Positions 15,416 through 22,985 of a stretch of DNA of 46,306 nt are shown in pieces. This DNA is from Acidimicrobiia bacterium (GTDB lineage Bacteria; Actinomycetota; Acidimicrobiia; Spongiisociales; UBA11373). The stretch spans positions 1 to 46,306 of the forward strand of contig JAFGCH010000019.1 in NCBI GenBank assembly GCA_016932695.1. The letters are read 5' to 3'. The position numbers and the translations under genes are program-made. Each line of letters begins with the position of its first letter. Positions within the stretch are counted from its first letter, which is position 1. The notes beneath the pieces were generated by a model. It saw only the letters and a list, made by a program, of their open reading frames with translations, did not search any database and had not been told where the DNA came from.

Positions 15416-16786
15416 TCAATGCAGGCTGCGCCCGGCGGAGGAGAGCAGGGTCTCCCCCACCACCTCGGCCAGGGTGGGATGGCCGTGGATGAAGGCCGCC
15501 GCCTCGGCGGGCAGCGCCTCCCAGCCCACCGCCAGGACCATCTCGTGGATCAACTCCCCGGCGGCGGGCCCGGCGATGGTGGCTCCCAGGATGGGCCCGC
15601 CCGCCTCGGTGACGATCTTCACCAGGCCGCGGTTCTCGCCGCGGATCATCGCCCGGGCCGCGGCCTGGAACCCATGGCTGTGGGTGACCACCTGGTAGCC
15701 GGCCTCCCGGGCCCGCTCCTCGGTGAGCCCGACCGCGGCCACCTCGGGCCGGGTGTAGACGATGCCCGGCACCGCCCGGTAGTCCACCGGGGCCGGCCGG
15801 CCCGTGGCGATGTGAGTGATGGCGGCGATGCCCTCGGCAAACCCGGCGTGGGCCAGCTGCGGGGTGCCGGCCACGATGTCGCCGACGGCGTAGACGCCGG
15901 GCTCGGCAGTCTGCTGAGTGAGGGAGTCCACCTCGACGAACCCGCGCTCTAGCTCGACCCGGGTCCCCTCGAGGTCGATACCGGCAGTCACCGGGGAGCG
16001 GCCCACGGCCACCAGGACCACATCCACCGCAGCCTCGCCGCCGTCGTAGGGCACCGTCACCCCCTCACCGGACAGCCGCGCCGGGCCCACCGCAGTCCCG
16101 GCATGGACCTCCACCTTGCGAGCGGACAGCTCCCGGTGCAGCACCCTGGCGGCCTCGGGTTCCATGCCGGGGAGGATCTGGGGCAGCACCTCGAACAGGT
16201 ACACCCTGCTACCCAGGTCGGAGAGGAAGGAGGCGAACTCGCAGCCGATGGCCCCGGCCCCGATGATGGCCACCCTCTCCGGGCGCTCCGTCCACTCCAG
16301 GGCGTGGTCGGAGGAGACGATGCGCTGCCCGTCGATCTCATAGCCGGGGATGCTCCGGGGCACGGACCCCGTGGCGATGATGACGGCACGGCCCTCGAGG
16401 CGTCGCTCCCCCTCGCTCGTCGCCACCCGCACTCCGCCGGGAAGGTCGAGCCGCCCCACTCCGGCGACCACCTCGACGCCCCGCTGGCGCAAGAGGCCGC
16501 CCAGGCCGCGATGCAGCCGGCCGACGATTGCGCCCTTGCGCTCCCGGGCACGGCTCCAGTCGAGGCCGGGAGGGCCCGCCACCACCCCGAACTCCCCCGC
16601 TGCCCCCACTGTGGCGAACACCTCCGCGGTCTCCAGCCACACCTTGGTAGGGACGCACCCGCGATGCAGGCAGGCACCCCCCACCAGGTCCTTCTCGACC
16701 ATGGCAACGGAGAGCCCGTAGTTGTGGGCGTACAGGGCGGCGGCATAGCCGCCCGGGCCCCCACCGATGATGACCGCGTCGTGCAA
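15416..16786 (-). CDS. lpdA: Dihydrolipoamide dehydrogenase (E3)
   Basis: A 456-aa flavoprotein that reoxidises the dihydrolipoyl arm of E2 and passes electrons to NAD. It has the FAD-binding GGGPGGYAAALYAHNYG start, redox-active CLHRGCVPTK at about 40, a second Rossmann GAGAIGCEFASFLSDLG for NAD, YAVGDIV for FAD, and the catalytic HGHPTLAEVVGE near the C-terminus. TTG at 16786 gives the usual family start (HDAVIIGGGPGG) with GGGGG upstream. A TTG 15 nt further out is the alternative. It heads the operon lpdA-E1-E2-lipB-lipA, with 10 nt to the E1 start. A TAACCT hexamer at 16819-16814 could be its -10. Confidence 0.95.
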   Translation of the reverse strand: MHDAVIIGGGPGGYAAALYAHNYGLSVAMVEKDLVGGACLHRGCVPTKVWLETAEVFATVGAAGEFGVVAGPPGLDWSRARERKGAIVGRLHRGLGGLLRQRGVEVVAGVGRLDLPGGVRVATSEGERRLEGRAVIIATGSVPRSIPGYEIDGQRIVSSDHALEWTERPERVAIIGAGAIGCEFASFLSDLGSRVYLFEVLPQILPGMEPEAARVLHRELSARKVEVHAGTAVGPARLSGEGVTVPYDGGEAAVDVVLVAVGRSPVTAGIDLEGTRVELERGFVEVDSLTQQTAEPGVYAVGDIVAGTPQLAHAGFAEGIAAITHIATGRPAPVDYRAVPGIVYTRPEVAAVGLTEERAREAGYQVVTHSHGFQAAARAMIRGENRGLVKIVTEAGGPILGATIAGPAAGELIHEMVLAVGWEALPAEAAAFIHGHPTLAEVVGETLLSSAGRSLH

Positions 16787-16840
16787 GGAACCCCCAAGCA
16801 ATCGCCTGGTTCGAGGTTAGCCGCCGGTTGGCCCCACACC

Positions 16841-16868
16841 TTGCCACTCAGCGTCACCGGGGTAGCCT
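16841..16868 (+). promoter_or_regulatory. Promoter of the alpha/beta hydrolase gene
   Basis: TTGCCA (16841-16846), a 16-bp spacer and TAGCCT (16863-16868) end 6 nt before the GTG at 16875. Transcription should start at or beside the start codon. The region is shared with the divergent lpdA promoter. Confidence 0.65.
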
Positions 16869-16874
16869 GGCCGG

Positions 16875-17555
16875 GTGGCCCACCCCCCTGCGTTGCCGGA
16901 CGGATCTCCTGCCCGCGGGCGGAGCCTGCCGGTGCGTATCCCCAGCGCAGACGGCACCCTGCTCGAGGGGCGCTGGGACCTCCCGCCCAACCCCGCCGGC
17001 CCGGCGGTGGTCCTCTGCCATCCCCACCCCCTCTACGGAGGAACGATGAACGTCCCCCTGCTGCGCACGGTGGCGGCGCGGCTGGCCCACCGCGGCCGCC
17101 CGGTCCTGCGCTTCAACTTCCGCGGCGTGGGAGCCTCGGGCGGAAGCTGGAGCGGGGGGCACGCCGAGGAGGGCGACGTGGCCGCCGCTGCAGCCGCAGC
17201 CCTGGCTGCCTTTCCCCAAGAGGCGCCGGCCCTGGCCGGATGGTCGTTCGGCGCCGTGGCCGCCCTGCGCTGGCAGGCAGCAGTCAACGGAACGGTCCCA
17301 TTGGCGGCCATCGCCCCACCGATCTCCCGTCGGCTCTCCCCCGGCCTACCCCCGCCGGAGGCGCTCTCCCCGGGGCGGCGCCTGTTCATCATCGGGGATC
17401 GCGACCAGTTCACCGCCACCGCCGACCTGCGGGCCTATGCGGCGGCCTGCGGGGCGGACCTGTTGGTGCTGCCCGGCAGCGACCACTTCTTCTTCGGCAG
17501 GGAGAGCCGCGTGGCCGACGCCGTCGCCGACCATCTAGCGCCGGCTTACGCCTAG
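16875..17555 (+). CDS. Alpha/beta hydrolase (COG2945-like)
   Basis: A 226-aa cytoplasmic alpha/beta hydrolase. It has the early VVLCHPHPLYGGTMN (oxyanion region, typical of COG2945-type hydrolases), RFNFRGVGASGG, the nucleophile elbow GWSFGAV with Ser, the acid in IIGDRDQF, and the catalytic His in LPGSDHFFF. The full triad is present, so it should be an active esterase-type enzyme. The substrate is unknown. The GTG start is fixed by a -35/-10 pair ending 6 nt upstream. It is divergent from lpdA and convergent with the small gene downstream. Confidence 0.85.
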   Translation: MAHPPALPDGSPARGRSLPVRIPSADGTLLEGRWDLPPNPAGPAVVLCHPHPLYGGTMNVPLLRTVAARLAHRGRPVLRFNFRGVGASGGSWSGGHAEEGDVAAAAAAALAAFPQEAPALAGWSFGAVAALRWQAAVNGTVPLAAIAPPISRRLSPGLPPPEALSPGRRLFIIGDRDQFTATADLRAYAAACGADLLVLPGSDHFFFGRESRVADAVADHLAPAYA

Positions 17556-17566
17556 CCCCGCTGCCC

Positions 17567-17779
17567 TTACCGGGCCTTGAAACCCCGGTTGCGCGCTTCG
17601 GCGAGGGTATCCGGGGAGAACGACGCCACCAGGGCGCGAGCCACCAGGTCTTCCTCCTCCACTCGCCGCCGCAGCGCCTCGAACTGGCCCTCGTCGTCGC
17701 AGTCGTAGATCCGCATCTCGTCGCGCAAGCCGACGAAGCGGCTCTCGGGAAACCGGCGCAAACGCCCCATACTCTCCAT
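17567..17779 (-). CDS. Small hypothetical protein (70 aa)
   Basis: A 70-aa soluble, charged protein of no recognised family. It starts MESMGRLRRFPESRFVGLRDE and has an Asp/Glu/Arg-rich helix around FEALRRRVEEEDLVARALV. There is no signal peptide or membrane segment. The ATG at 17779 directly follows AAGG. The ATG at 17770 has GGAG nearby and is an alternative start. It sits between the hydrolase (convergent, 11 bp) and the lipoprotein gene upstream on the same strand. Codon usage looks like its neighbours, so it is probably real. Confidence 0.6.
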   Translation of the reverse strand: MESMGRLRRFPESRFVGLRDEMRIYDCDDEGQFEALRRRVEEEDLVARALVASFSPDTLAEARNRGFKAR

Positions 17780-17815
17780 CCTTGGCCTGTGAGCCCGAAA
17801 CTAGCCGAGGCCGGG

Positions 17816-18220
17816 TCAGGAGGTGTTGAGGCTCACCACCACCGCGGCCAGCCCGGACCCACCCGGCTGGATCACCAGGTTGCCCCGCAACTCACCTCGG
17901 CTGAACTCGATGCGCCAGGAGAACAGGTCGCCTTCGGAGCGATCCACGACGAACCCGGCGCTGACCAGGTTCACTGTGTAGTACTGCACCACGGCGGTGG
18001 CTTCCTGAGCCATGGTGAGCGCGAACTCGGTGCGGTGATTCACCCGATCCACCATGGTTGAGCCCACCACCGCTCCCTGCGGCACCGGGAAATCTCCCGG
18101 CACCGAGGCGGGGATCTTCCCCTCCCCAAAGGTGAGCGGCTCGTCGTTGCCGCCGCAGCCCGTAGCGAGCACCGCGGAGGCGCCGAGAAGCAGGATGGCC
18201 GATACTCGTCGGAGGTTCAC
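17816..18220 (-). CDS. Putative lipoprotein (134 aa)
   Basis: A signal peptide with lipobox LATGC at about residues 18-22 (RRVSAILLLGASAVLATGC) predicts a lipid-anchored extracytoplasmic protein. The rest is a small beta-rich domain (PVPQGAVVGSTMVDRVNHRTEF, then an AVVQYYTVNLVSAGFVVD segment) resembling small uncharacterised actinobacterial lipoprotein domains. The GTG at 18220 is preceded 9 nt upstream by TAGGAT, consistent with leaderless expression. Function unknown. Confidence 0.8.
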   Translation of the reverse strand: MNLRRVSAILLLGASAVLATGCGGNDEPLTFGEGKIPASVPGDFPVPQGAVVGSTMVDRVNHRTEFALTMAQEATAVVQYYTVNLVSAGFVVDRSEGDLFSWRIEFSRGELRGNLVIQPGGSGLAAVVVSLNTS

Positions 18221-18229
18221 GGCAGGGAG

Positions 18230-18235
18230 ATCCTA
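18230..18235 (-). promoter_or_regulatory. Putative -10 (TAGGAT) of the 134-aa lipoprotein gene
   Basis: TAGGAT lies 9 nt before the GTG at 18220. No good -35 is seen. Confidence 0.45.
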
Positions 18236-18262
18236 CCGGGCGGCGCGGCTTGCGGGAGGCGC

Positions 18263-19903
18263 CTAGACCCGAGGGGGCTCGCGGTAAGCGCCGAAGACCG
18301 ACTGCAGGGCGGCGACGATCTCACCCTCCGTAGCCCGGGCCCGCGCCGCGGCGACCAGCGGTTCCATGAGGTTGGCCTCGGTGCGCGCCGCGGCGACGAG
18401 ATCCTCCAGAGCCCGGTCCACCTCCTCTTGCCGCCGAGACGACCGGCGCTCGTCCAGCCGCCGCCGCTGCTGCGTCTCCACTTCGCCGGGGATGCGCAGT
18501 ATCTCGAGATCTTCGCCCCCCTCCTGGACGAAGCGGTTCACCCCCACGATGACCCGCTCCCCCGACGACACCGCCTTCTCGAACTCGTAGGCCGAATCGC
18601 CCAGGGCCCGCTGGAACCAGCCTTCCTCGATGCCCCGCAGCACCCCGCGCAGCATCGAGCCGTCTCCCAGGCGGTCGACGTAGGCCAGGATCTCCTCGGC
18701 CCGACGTTCCATACGGTCGGTCATCTCCTCCACGAACCACGACCCGCCCAAGGGGTCGATGGCATCGGCCACTCCGGTCTCCTCGGCGATCACCTGCTGG
18801 GTGCGCAGGGCGATCTCGGCGGCCCGCTCGGTGGGCAGGGCGTAGACCTCGTCGAGGGCATTGGTGTGCAGGCTCTGGGTGCCGCCGAGGACCGCGGCCA
18901 GGGCTTCGATGGTGGTGCGCACCACGTTGTTGTCGGGTTGCTGGGCGGTGAGGGACACCCCGGCGGTCTGGGTGTGGAAGCGGAGCTTCAGCGATCGCTC
19001 GTCCTTAGCCCCGTACCGCTCTCGCATCCAGCGGGCCCATATGCGCCGCGCCGCCCGGAACTTGGCGATCTCCTCGAAGAAGTCGATGTGGGCGTCGAAG
19101 AAAAAGGAGAGCCGGGGGGCGAACTCGTCCACCTCCATCCCCCGATCCCGGCAGGCTTCGACGTAGGCGAACCCGTCGCCGAGGGTGAAGGCCAGCTCCT
19201 GGGCGGCGGTGGCCCCGGCTTCGCGGATGTGGTACCCAGACACCGAGATCGTGTTCCACTGCGGTACCCGGCGGGCGCAGAAGGCGATCATGTCGGTGAT
19301 CAGCCGCAGGTGCGGCTCGGGGGGGAACAGCCACTCCTTCTGGGCGATGTACTCCTTGAAAATGTCGTTCTGCAGCGTGCCCCGCACCCGCGACCAGTCC
19401 ACACCCTGCTCCTCGGCGGCCACCAGGAAGAAGGCGAAGATCACCTGGGCGGGGCCGTTGATGGTCATGGAGACCGAGATCTCGCCCAGGGGGATCCCCT
19501 CGAAGAGGCGCACCACGTCGTCGGCGGAGTCCACCGCCACTCCGCACACCCCCACCTCGCCGCGGGCCAGCGGGTGGTCGCTGTCGAGGCCCATCAGGGT
19601 GGGCATGTCGAAAGCCACCGAGACGCCGTGCTGGCCTTGCTCCAACAGGTGACGGAAGCGCCGATTGGTCTCCTCCACTCCGGCGAAGCCGGCGAACTGC
19701 CGAATAGTCCAAGGCTTCCCGCGGTAGCCGGTGGGGTGGATGCCCCGGGTGTAGGGGTACTGCCCGGGGAAGCCGATGGCCTCCGGCGGCTCGCCCTCGG
19801 CGGGTAGGCCCAGCGCCGGGACCTCCTCGAAAGACAAGGTGACAAAGCGCTCCCGCCGTTTGGGCGATTCCCGGTAGGCCTCCTCCCAGTCCCGGCGGCT
19901 CAC
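18263..19903 (-). CDS. icmA: Acyl-CoA mutase large subunit, probably isobutyryl-CoA mutase
   Basis: A 546-aa TIM-barrel large subunit of the methylmalonyl-CoA mutase family without a B12-binding domain, so a separate small subunit is needed and none is in the window. Substrate-contact residues decide the call. Phe70 in WTIRQFAGF and Gln188 in KEYIAQKEWLFPP replace the Tyr89/Arg207 pair of methylmalonyl-CoA mutase and match Phe80/Gln198 of isobutyryl-CoA mutase, with the same spacing of 118. HTQTAGVSLTAQQPDNNVVRT and ALPTERAAEIALRTQQVI are typical family blocks. The GTG start at 19903 overlaps the zinc-ribbon stop by 4 nt. It probably serves branched-chain acyl-CoA metabolism. Confidence 0.88.
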   Translation of the reverse strand: MSRRDWEEAYRESPKRRERFVTLSFEEVPALGLPAEGEPPEAIGFPGQYPYTRGIHPTGYRGKPWTIRQFAGFAGVEETNRRFRHLLEQGQHGVSVAFDMPTLMGLDSDHPLARGEVGVCGVAVDSADDVVRLFEGIPLGEISVSMTINGPAQVIFAFFLVAAEEQGVDWSRVRGTLQNDIFKEYIAQKEWLFPPEPHLRLITDMIAFCARRVPQWNTISVSGYHIREAGATAAQELAFTLGDGFAYVEACRDRGMEVDEFAPRLSFFFDAHIDFFEEIAKFRAARRIWARWMRERYGAKDERSLKLRFHTQTAGVSLTAQQPDNNVVRTTIEALAAVLGGTQSLHTNALDEVYALPTERAAEIALRTQQVIAEETGVADAIDPLGGSWFVEEMTDRMERRAEEILAYVDRLGDGSMLRGVLRGIEEGWFQRALGDSAYEFEKAVSSGERVIVGVNRFVQEGGEDLEILRIPGEVETQQRRRLDERRSSRRQEEVDRALEDLVAAARTEANLMEPLVAAARARATEGEIVAALQSVFGAYREPPRV

Positions 19904-20172
19904 CCGGCGCCCCTTTGCGGCACCGACACCAAGGCCCCGCAGTTGGGGCAAGGGGCCGAGGCCACCGCCCCAACGATGAAGCGCAACCCGCACTCGGGGC
20001 ACTGCACCCGCGGCGAGGGCGGCGGCTCGGGAGCGGGCGGCGGCGGGGTCACAAGCCCCGGGTCGGCCGCCCGGTCGCGTACCTCCATCACCGTGCCGCA
20101 GGCCGGGCAGGAGTAACGCCCCGGTCCCGGCACCTCCACCTGGGTGCGGCAGCGGCCGCAACGTACGATCAC
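19900..20172 (-). CDS. Double zinc-ribbon protein coupled to the mutase gene
   Basis: A 90-aa protein with two treble-cleft/zinc-ribbon units: CGRC with CPAC in the first 30 residues and CPEC with CPNC in the last 35. They are separated by a Pro-rich linker (PPPPAPEPPPSPRV). The GTG at 20172 is preferred over an in-frame ATG 24 nt upstream because GGAGG precedes it by 7 nt and zinc fingers then start at residue 5. Its TGA overlaps the GTG of the mutase gene (4 nt), indicating translational coupling. No function is known. A chaperone or assembly role for the mutase is speculation. Confidence 0.75.
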   Translation of the reverse strand: MIVRCGRCRTQVEVPGPGRYSCPACGTVMEVRDRAADPGLVTPPPPAPEPPPSPRVQCPECGLRFIVGAVASAPCPNCGALVSVPQRGAG

Positions 20173-20294
20173 TCCGCCACCTCCATCTCCGGGCATGGTA
20201 CCCGTCCCGCCGGCCGTGAACCCCGCCCCGGCCCGCCGGCAGGTAGGCCGGCGCATCCGGTAGGGTGCCGCCCCCCTAGGAGACCGGCGCCCTC

Positions 20295-20852
20295 ATGGTC
20301 GACACCATCACCACCCTGGCCGGGATCGCCACCCTGGCGGTGGCCGCGCTCATCGCGGGCATCGTCGTGCTCTGGGCCGCCGCCCGCTTCTCCCCCGGTG
20401 CGGCCGCCGCCCAGGGCCGCCTGATCGACTACCTGGGCGGCCAATCGCTGTGGCTGGCCTGGCTGGTGGCGGTGGCCGCCACCGTCGGGAGCCTCTACTA
20501 CTCCGACGTCGTCGGTTTCGAGCCGTGCTCGCTGTGCTGGTATCAGCGCATCGCCCTGTATCCCCTCGTGGTCATCCTGCCGGTGGGGGCGGTCACCAAG
20601 GACCGGTTCCTGGCCCGCTATGCCCTGCCCCTGACGGCCGCCGGGGCGGTGCTCGCCGTCTACAACTACCTGGTCGAACTGTTCCCCGGCATCGAAGTGG
20701 CCTGTTCCACCACAGTGTCGTGCAGCACCGCTTACGTCGAAGCCTTCGGCTGGCTGACCCTGCCGCTCATGTCGGCGGTCGCCTTCGCCGCCATCACCGC
20801 CGGGATCCTCTACGACCGGGCGGCCTACCGCCGGGCGGAAGCTCTCGATTAG
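20295..20852 (+). CDS. dsbB: Disulfide bond formation protein B (DsbB/BdbC-like)
   Basis: A 185-aa membrane protein with about five hydrophobic segments. The first is an extra N-terminal helix, then the four-helix DsbB core. The first redox pair is in the signature FEPCSLCWYQR and the second in ACSTTVSCS (CX5C). Both external cysteine pairs needed to pass electrons from a thiol oxidase to quinone are present. A TAGGGT hexamer at 20261-20266 and AGGAG at 20278-20282 precede the ATG. It is first in a run with two TlpA-like genes, its plausible redox partners. Confidence 0.92.
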   Translation: MVDTITTLAGIATLAVAALIAGIVVLWAAARFSPGAAAAQGRLIDYLGGQSLWLAWLVAVAATVGSLYYSDVVGFEPCSLCWYQRIALYPLVVILPVGAVTKDRFLARYALPLTAAGAVLAVYNYLVELFPGIEVACSTTVSCSTAYVEAFGWLTLPLMSAVAFAAITAGILYDRAAYRRAEALD

Positions 20853-20897
20853 CGGCCCCGCCCCGCATATGCTGCCCCGCTCAGGACAGGAGTGACA

Positions 20898-21572
20898 GTG
20901 AGCCCAACGACCACCGCCAAGCGCCCGGCCCGGCCGTCCCCCGCCGCCGGCCGCAAACCCGCCGCCCCGACTCCCCGGCGCCTGCCCATTGCGCTGATCG
21001 CCGGAGTGGTCCTCGCCGTCGGCCTGGTGGCCGTCATCGTGGTGACCATGGGGTCGGCCTCCGAGGCGGCGGAGGTCGGCTCGCCGATGGTCGCCGGGGA
21101 GGCGCTGCCTCCCTTCGAGAGCATCGAGAGCGAAACCGGCCTGGGCCTCACGATCCCCGAGGTCACCGGCGCCGACTTCGCCGGCACGCCGGTGAGCATC
21201 ACCCGCGACGGCCGGCCGAAGGTGATCGTGTTCTTCGCCCACTGGTGCAGCGTCTGCCGCCAGGAGATGCCGCTGATCGCCGACTGGCTCCCCGGGGCCG
21301 GCCTCCCCGCGGGGCTGGATCTCGTCGCGGTGAGCACCGGGGTCAACGAGAACCAGGTCAACTACCCGCCCTCGGAGTGGTTCGCCGCCGAGGGATGGCC
21401 GGCGCCCCTCATCATGGACGACGAAGCGGGCAGCGTCGCCCGCGCCTTCGGGCTGACCGCCTACCCCTACTTCGTCTTCGTAGATGCCGAAGGCAAGGTG
21501 GCTCTCCGCCTGATCGGCGGCCTATCGACCGCCACCCTCCAGTCGGTCATCGCCGAACTGGCCCGGACCTGA
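20898..21572 (+). CDS. Membrane-anchored TlpA-like thioredoxin, CSVC type
   Basis: A 224-aa protein with an N-terminal basic stretch, one membrane anchor (ALIAGVVLAVGLVAVIVVTM) and an external thioredoxin-fold domain. The redox motif is AHWCSVCRQEMP, and the presumed cis-proline lies in TAYPYFVFVD. GTG at 20898 is chosen because AGGAG ends 5 nt before it, whereas the GTG two codons earlier overlaps that site. It is similar along its whole domain to the next gene (GADFAG...DGRPK...AHWC), so the pair are tandem duplicates. Likely role: thiol-disulfide exchange outside the membrane with DsbB upstream. Confidence 0.88.
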   Translation: MSPTTTAKRPARPSPAAGRKPAAPTPRRLPIALIAGVVLAVGLVAVIVVTMGSASEAAEVGSPMVAGEALPPFESIESETGLGLTIPEVTGADFAGTPVSITRDGRPKVIVFFAHWCSVCRQEMPLIADWLPGAGLPAGLDLVAVSTGVNENQVNYPPSEWFAAEGWPAPLIMDDEAGSVARAFGLTAYPYFVFVDAEGKVALRLIGGLSTATLQSVIAELART

Positions 21573-21573
21573 C

Positions 21574-22335
21574 GTGGACCCGACCGCCTCTTCGGAAGGG
21601 GCCGCAGATACCCTGCGGGTGGGCCTGAAGGCACCCCGTGGGGGCTCGACCCCGGGGGCGCGTCTGCCGTCCTGGGTGGTCCCCACCCTGGTCCTGGCCC
21701 TGGTGGGCGGCTTCGGCGGCGGCCTGGCCGTAGGACTGCTGGTGGCCGGTGCCGGCGACTCCGGCCAGGCGGCGACCACCACCACGAGGCCGGCGACCGC
21801 TACCACCGTCCCCTGGGATCCCGCCGAGGCCTATGGAGCGACGGTGGCAGTCGACGGCTCCCCCCTGCCCATGCTGGGGAGCGCCGAGACCGACACCGCC
21901 ATCGGCCGGCCCCTCCCCGTCATCACCGGCACCGACTTCGCCGGCCGCCGGCTCACCATCGCCACCGACGGCCGGCCCAAGCTGATCGTGGCCCTGGCCC
22001 ACTGGTGCCCCTACTGCAATGCCGAGGTGCCCATCCTCCAGGAGTGGTACGGGGACGGCCCCGAGGGAATCGACCTCATCACCCTCAGCGTGTACACCGA
22101 CCCGAACCGGTCCAACTTCCCGCCCGCGGCCTGGCTGGCGGAGGCCCGGTGGGACATGCCGCTGCTCGCCGACGACTCGCAACGCACCCTGGTGACCACG
22201 CTGGGGATCCCGGCGGTCCCCTTCTGGCTACTCGTCTCCGCCGACGGCACGGTGCTGCAGCGCCTCACCGGCCAACTCCCCGCCGAGTCCCTCGACGGAA
22301 TTGCCGAGATGCTCCGCGGCACCGCCACCTCCTAG
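21574..22335 (+). CDS. Membrane-anchored TlpA-like thioredoxin, CPYC type
   Basis: A 253-aa paralogue of the preceding gene. An N-terminal cytoplasmic segment is followed by a membrane helix (VVPTLVLALVGGFGGGLAVG), a Thr-rich spacer and a thioredoxin-fold domain. The redox motif is AHWCPYCNAEVP, and the putative cis-proline is preceded by Val (GIPAVPFWL), as in DsbA-type oxidants. The GTG start lies 1 nt after the previous stop. The CPYC dipeptide differs from its neighbour's CSVC, suggesting a different redox potential. It is probably the more oxidising partner of DsbB, but this is inference. Confidence 0.87.
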   Translation: MDPTASSEGAADTLRVGLKAPRGGSTPGARLPSWVVPTLVLALVGGFGGGLAVGLLVAGAGDSGQAATTTTRPATATTVPWDPAEAYGATVAVDGSPLPMLGSAETDTAIGRPLPVITGTDFAGRRLTIATDGRPKLIVALAHWCPYCNAEVPILQEWYGDGPEGIDLITLSVYTDPNRSNFPPAAWLAEARWDMPLLADDSQRTLVTTLGIPAVPFWLLVSADGTVLQRLTGQLPAESLDGIAEMLRGTATS

Positions 22336-22368
22336 CCGCGACTACCCTCACCCGCCCGAGGAGGCGCG

Positions 22369-22977
22369 GTGCATCGAGAGCACGCCGGAGGAGACGGGCG
22401 GCTCCTGGTGAGGTCACTGGTCGCCGGGCCGCTGGAGAACAACGTCTACCTGGCCGGCTGCCGGACTACCGGGCGGGTGGTGCTGATCGACCCGGCCGCC
22501 GATGCGCCCCGCCTGGCCGAGGCCGCGACGGGCCTGGTGGTGGAGGCGGTGCTGCTCACCCACGGCCACCACGATCACCGGGGAGCGGCCCTCGAGATGA
22601 GCCGCCGCTGCGGCGCACCCCTGCGACTCCACCCCGGAGACGCCGTCCTCGCCGAGTTGCCGGAGGCGCTCCCCCTGGCCGATGGAGAGCAGATCCGCTG
22701 CGGCCGGGTGACCTTCGAGGTGCGGCACACCCCCGGCCACACGCCCGGTTCGGTGTGCTTCCTGGCGGAGGGCACCCTCTTCAGCGGGGACACACTGTTC
22801 CCCGGCGGGCCCGGTGCCACCGACGGCCCGGAGGCGTTCCGCCGGGTCATGGACTCACTGCGCCGCCGCCTCTTCACGCTGCCCGACACGACCCTGGTGC
22901 TGCCCGGCCACGGTCCGGCCACCACCATCGGCGCCGAGCGGCCCTCCCTGGACGATTGGGAGCGCCGCGGCTGGTAG
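22369..22977 (+). CDS. Metallo-beta-lactamase fold hydrolase
   Basis: A 202-aa MBL-fold protein with all metal motifs: THGHHDHRG (HxHxDH), His in RHTPGHTPGSVCFL, Asp in FSGDTLFPGGPG and the last His in LPGHGP. The pattern is that of glyoxalase II-like/YcbL hydrolases, suggesting thioester or related hydrolysis in the cytoplasm. GTG at 22369 follows GAGGAGG. A TACCCT at 22343-22348 could be a -10. The LLM oxidoreductase gene begins 8 nt after its stop, so the two share a transcript. Confidence 0.88.
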   Translation: MHREHAGGDGRLLVRSLVAGPLENNVYLAGCRTTGRVVLIDPAADAPRLAEAATGLVVEAVLLTHGHHDHRGAALEMSRRCGAPLRLHPGDAVLAELPEALPLADGEQIRCGRVTFEVRHTPGHTPGSVCFLAEGTLFSGDTLFPGGPGATDGPEAFRRVMDSLRRRLFTLPDTTLVLPGHGPATTIGAERPSLDDWERRGW

Positions 22978-22985
22978 GAGGGAAC

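Noticed and set aside
22005-22985. Upstream extension of the LLM oxidoreductase frame
   Set aside because: It runs through the TlpA-like and MBL genes in another frame. The conserved start and AGGAGG are at 22986.
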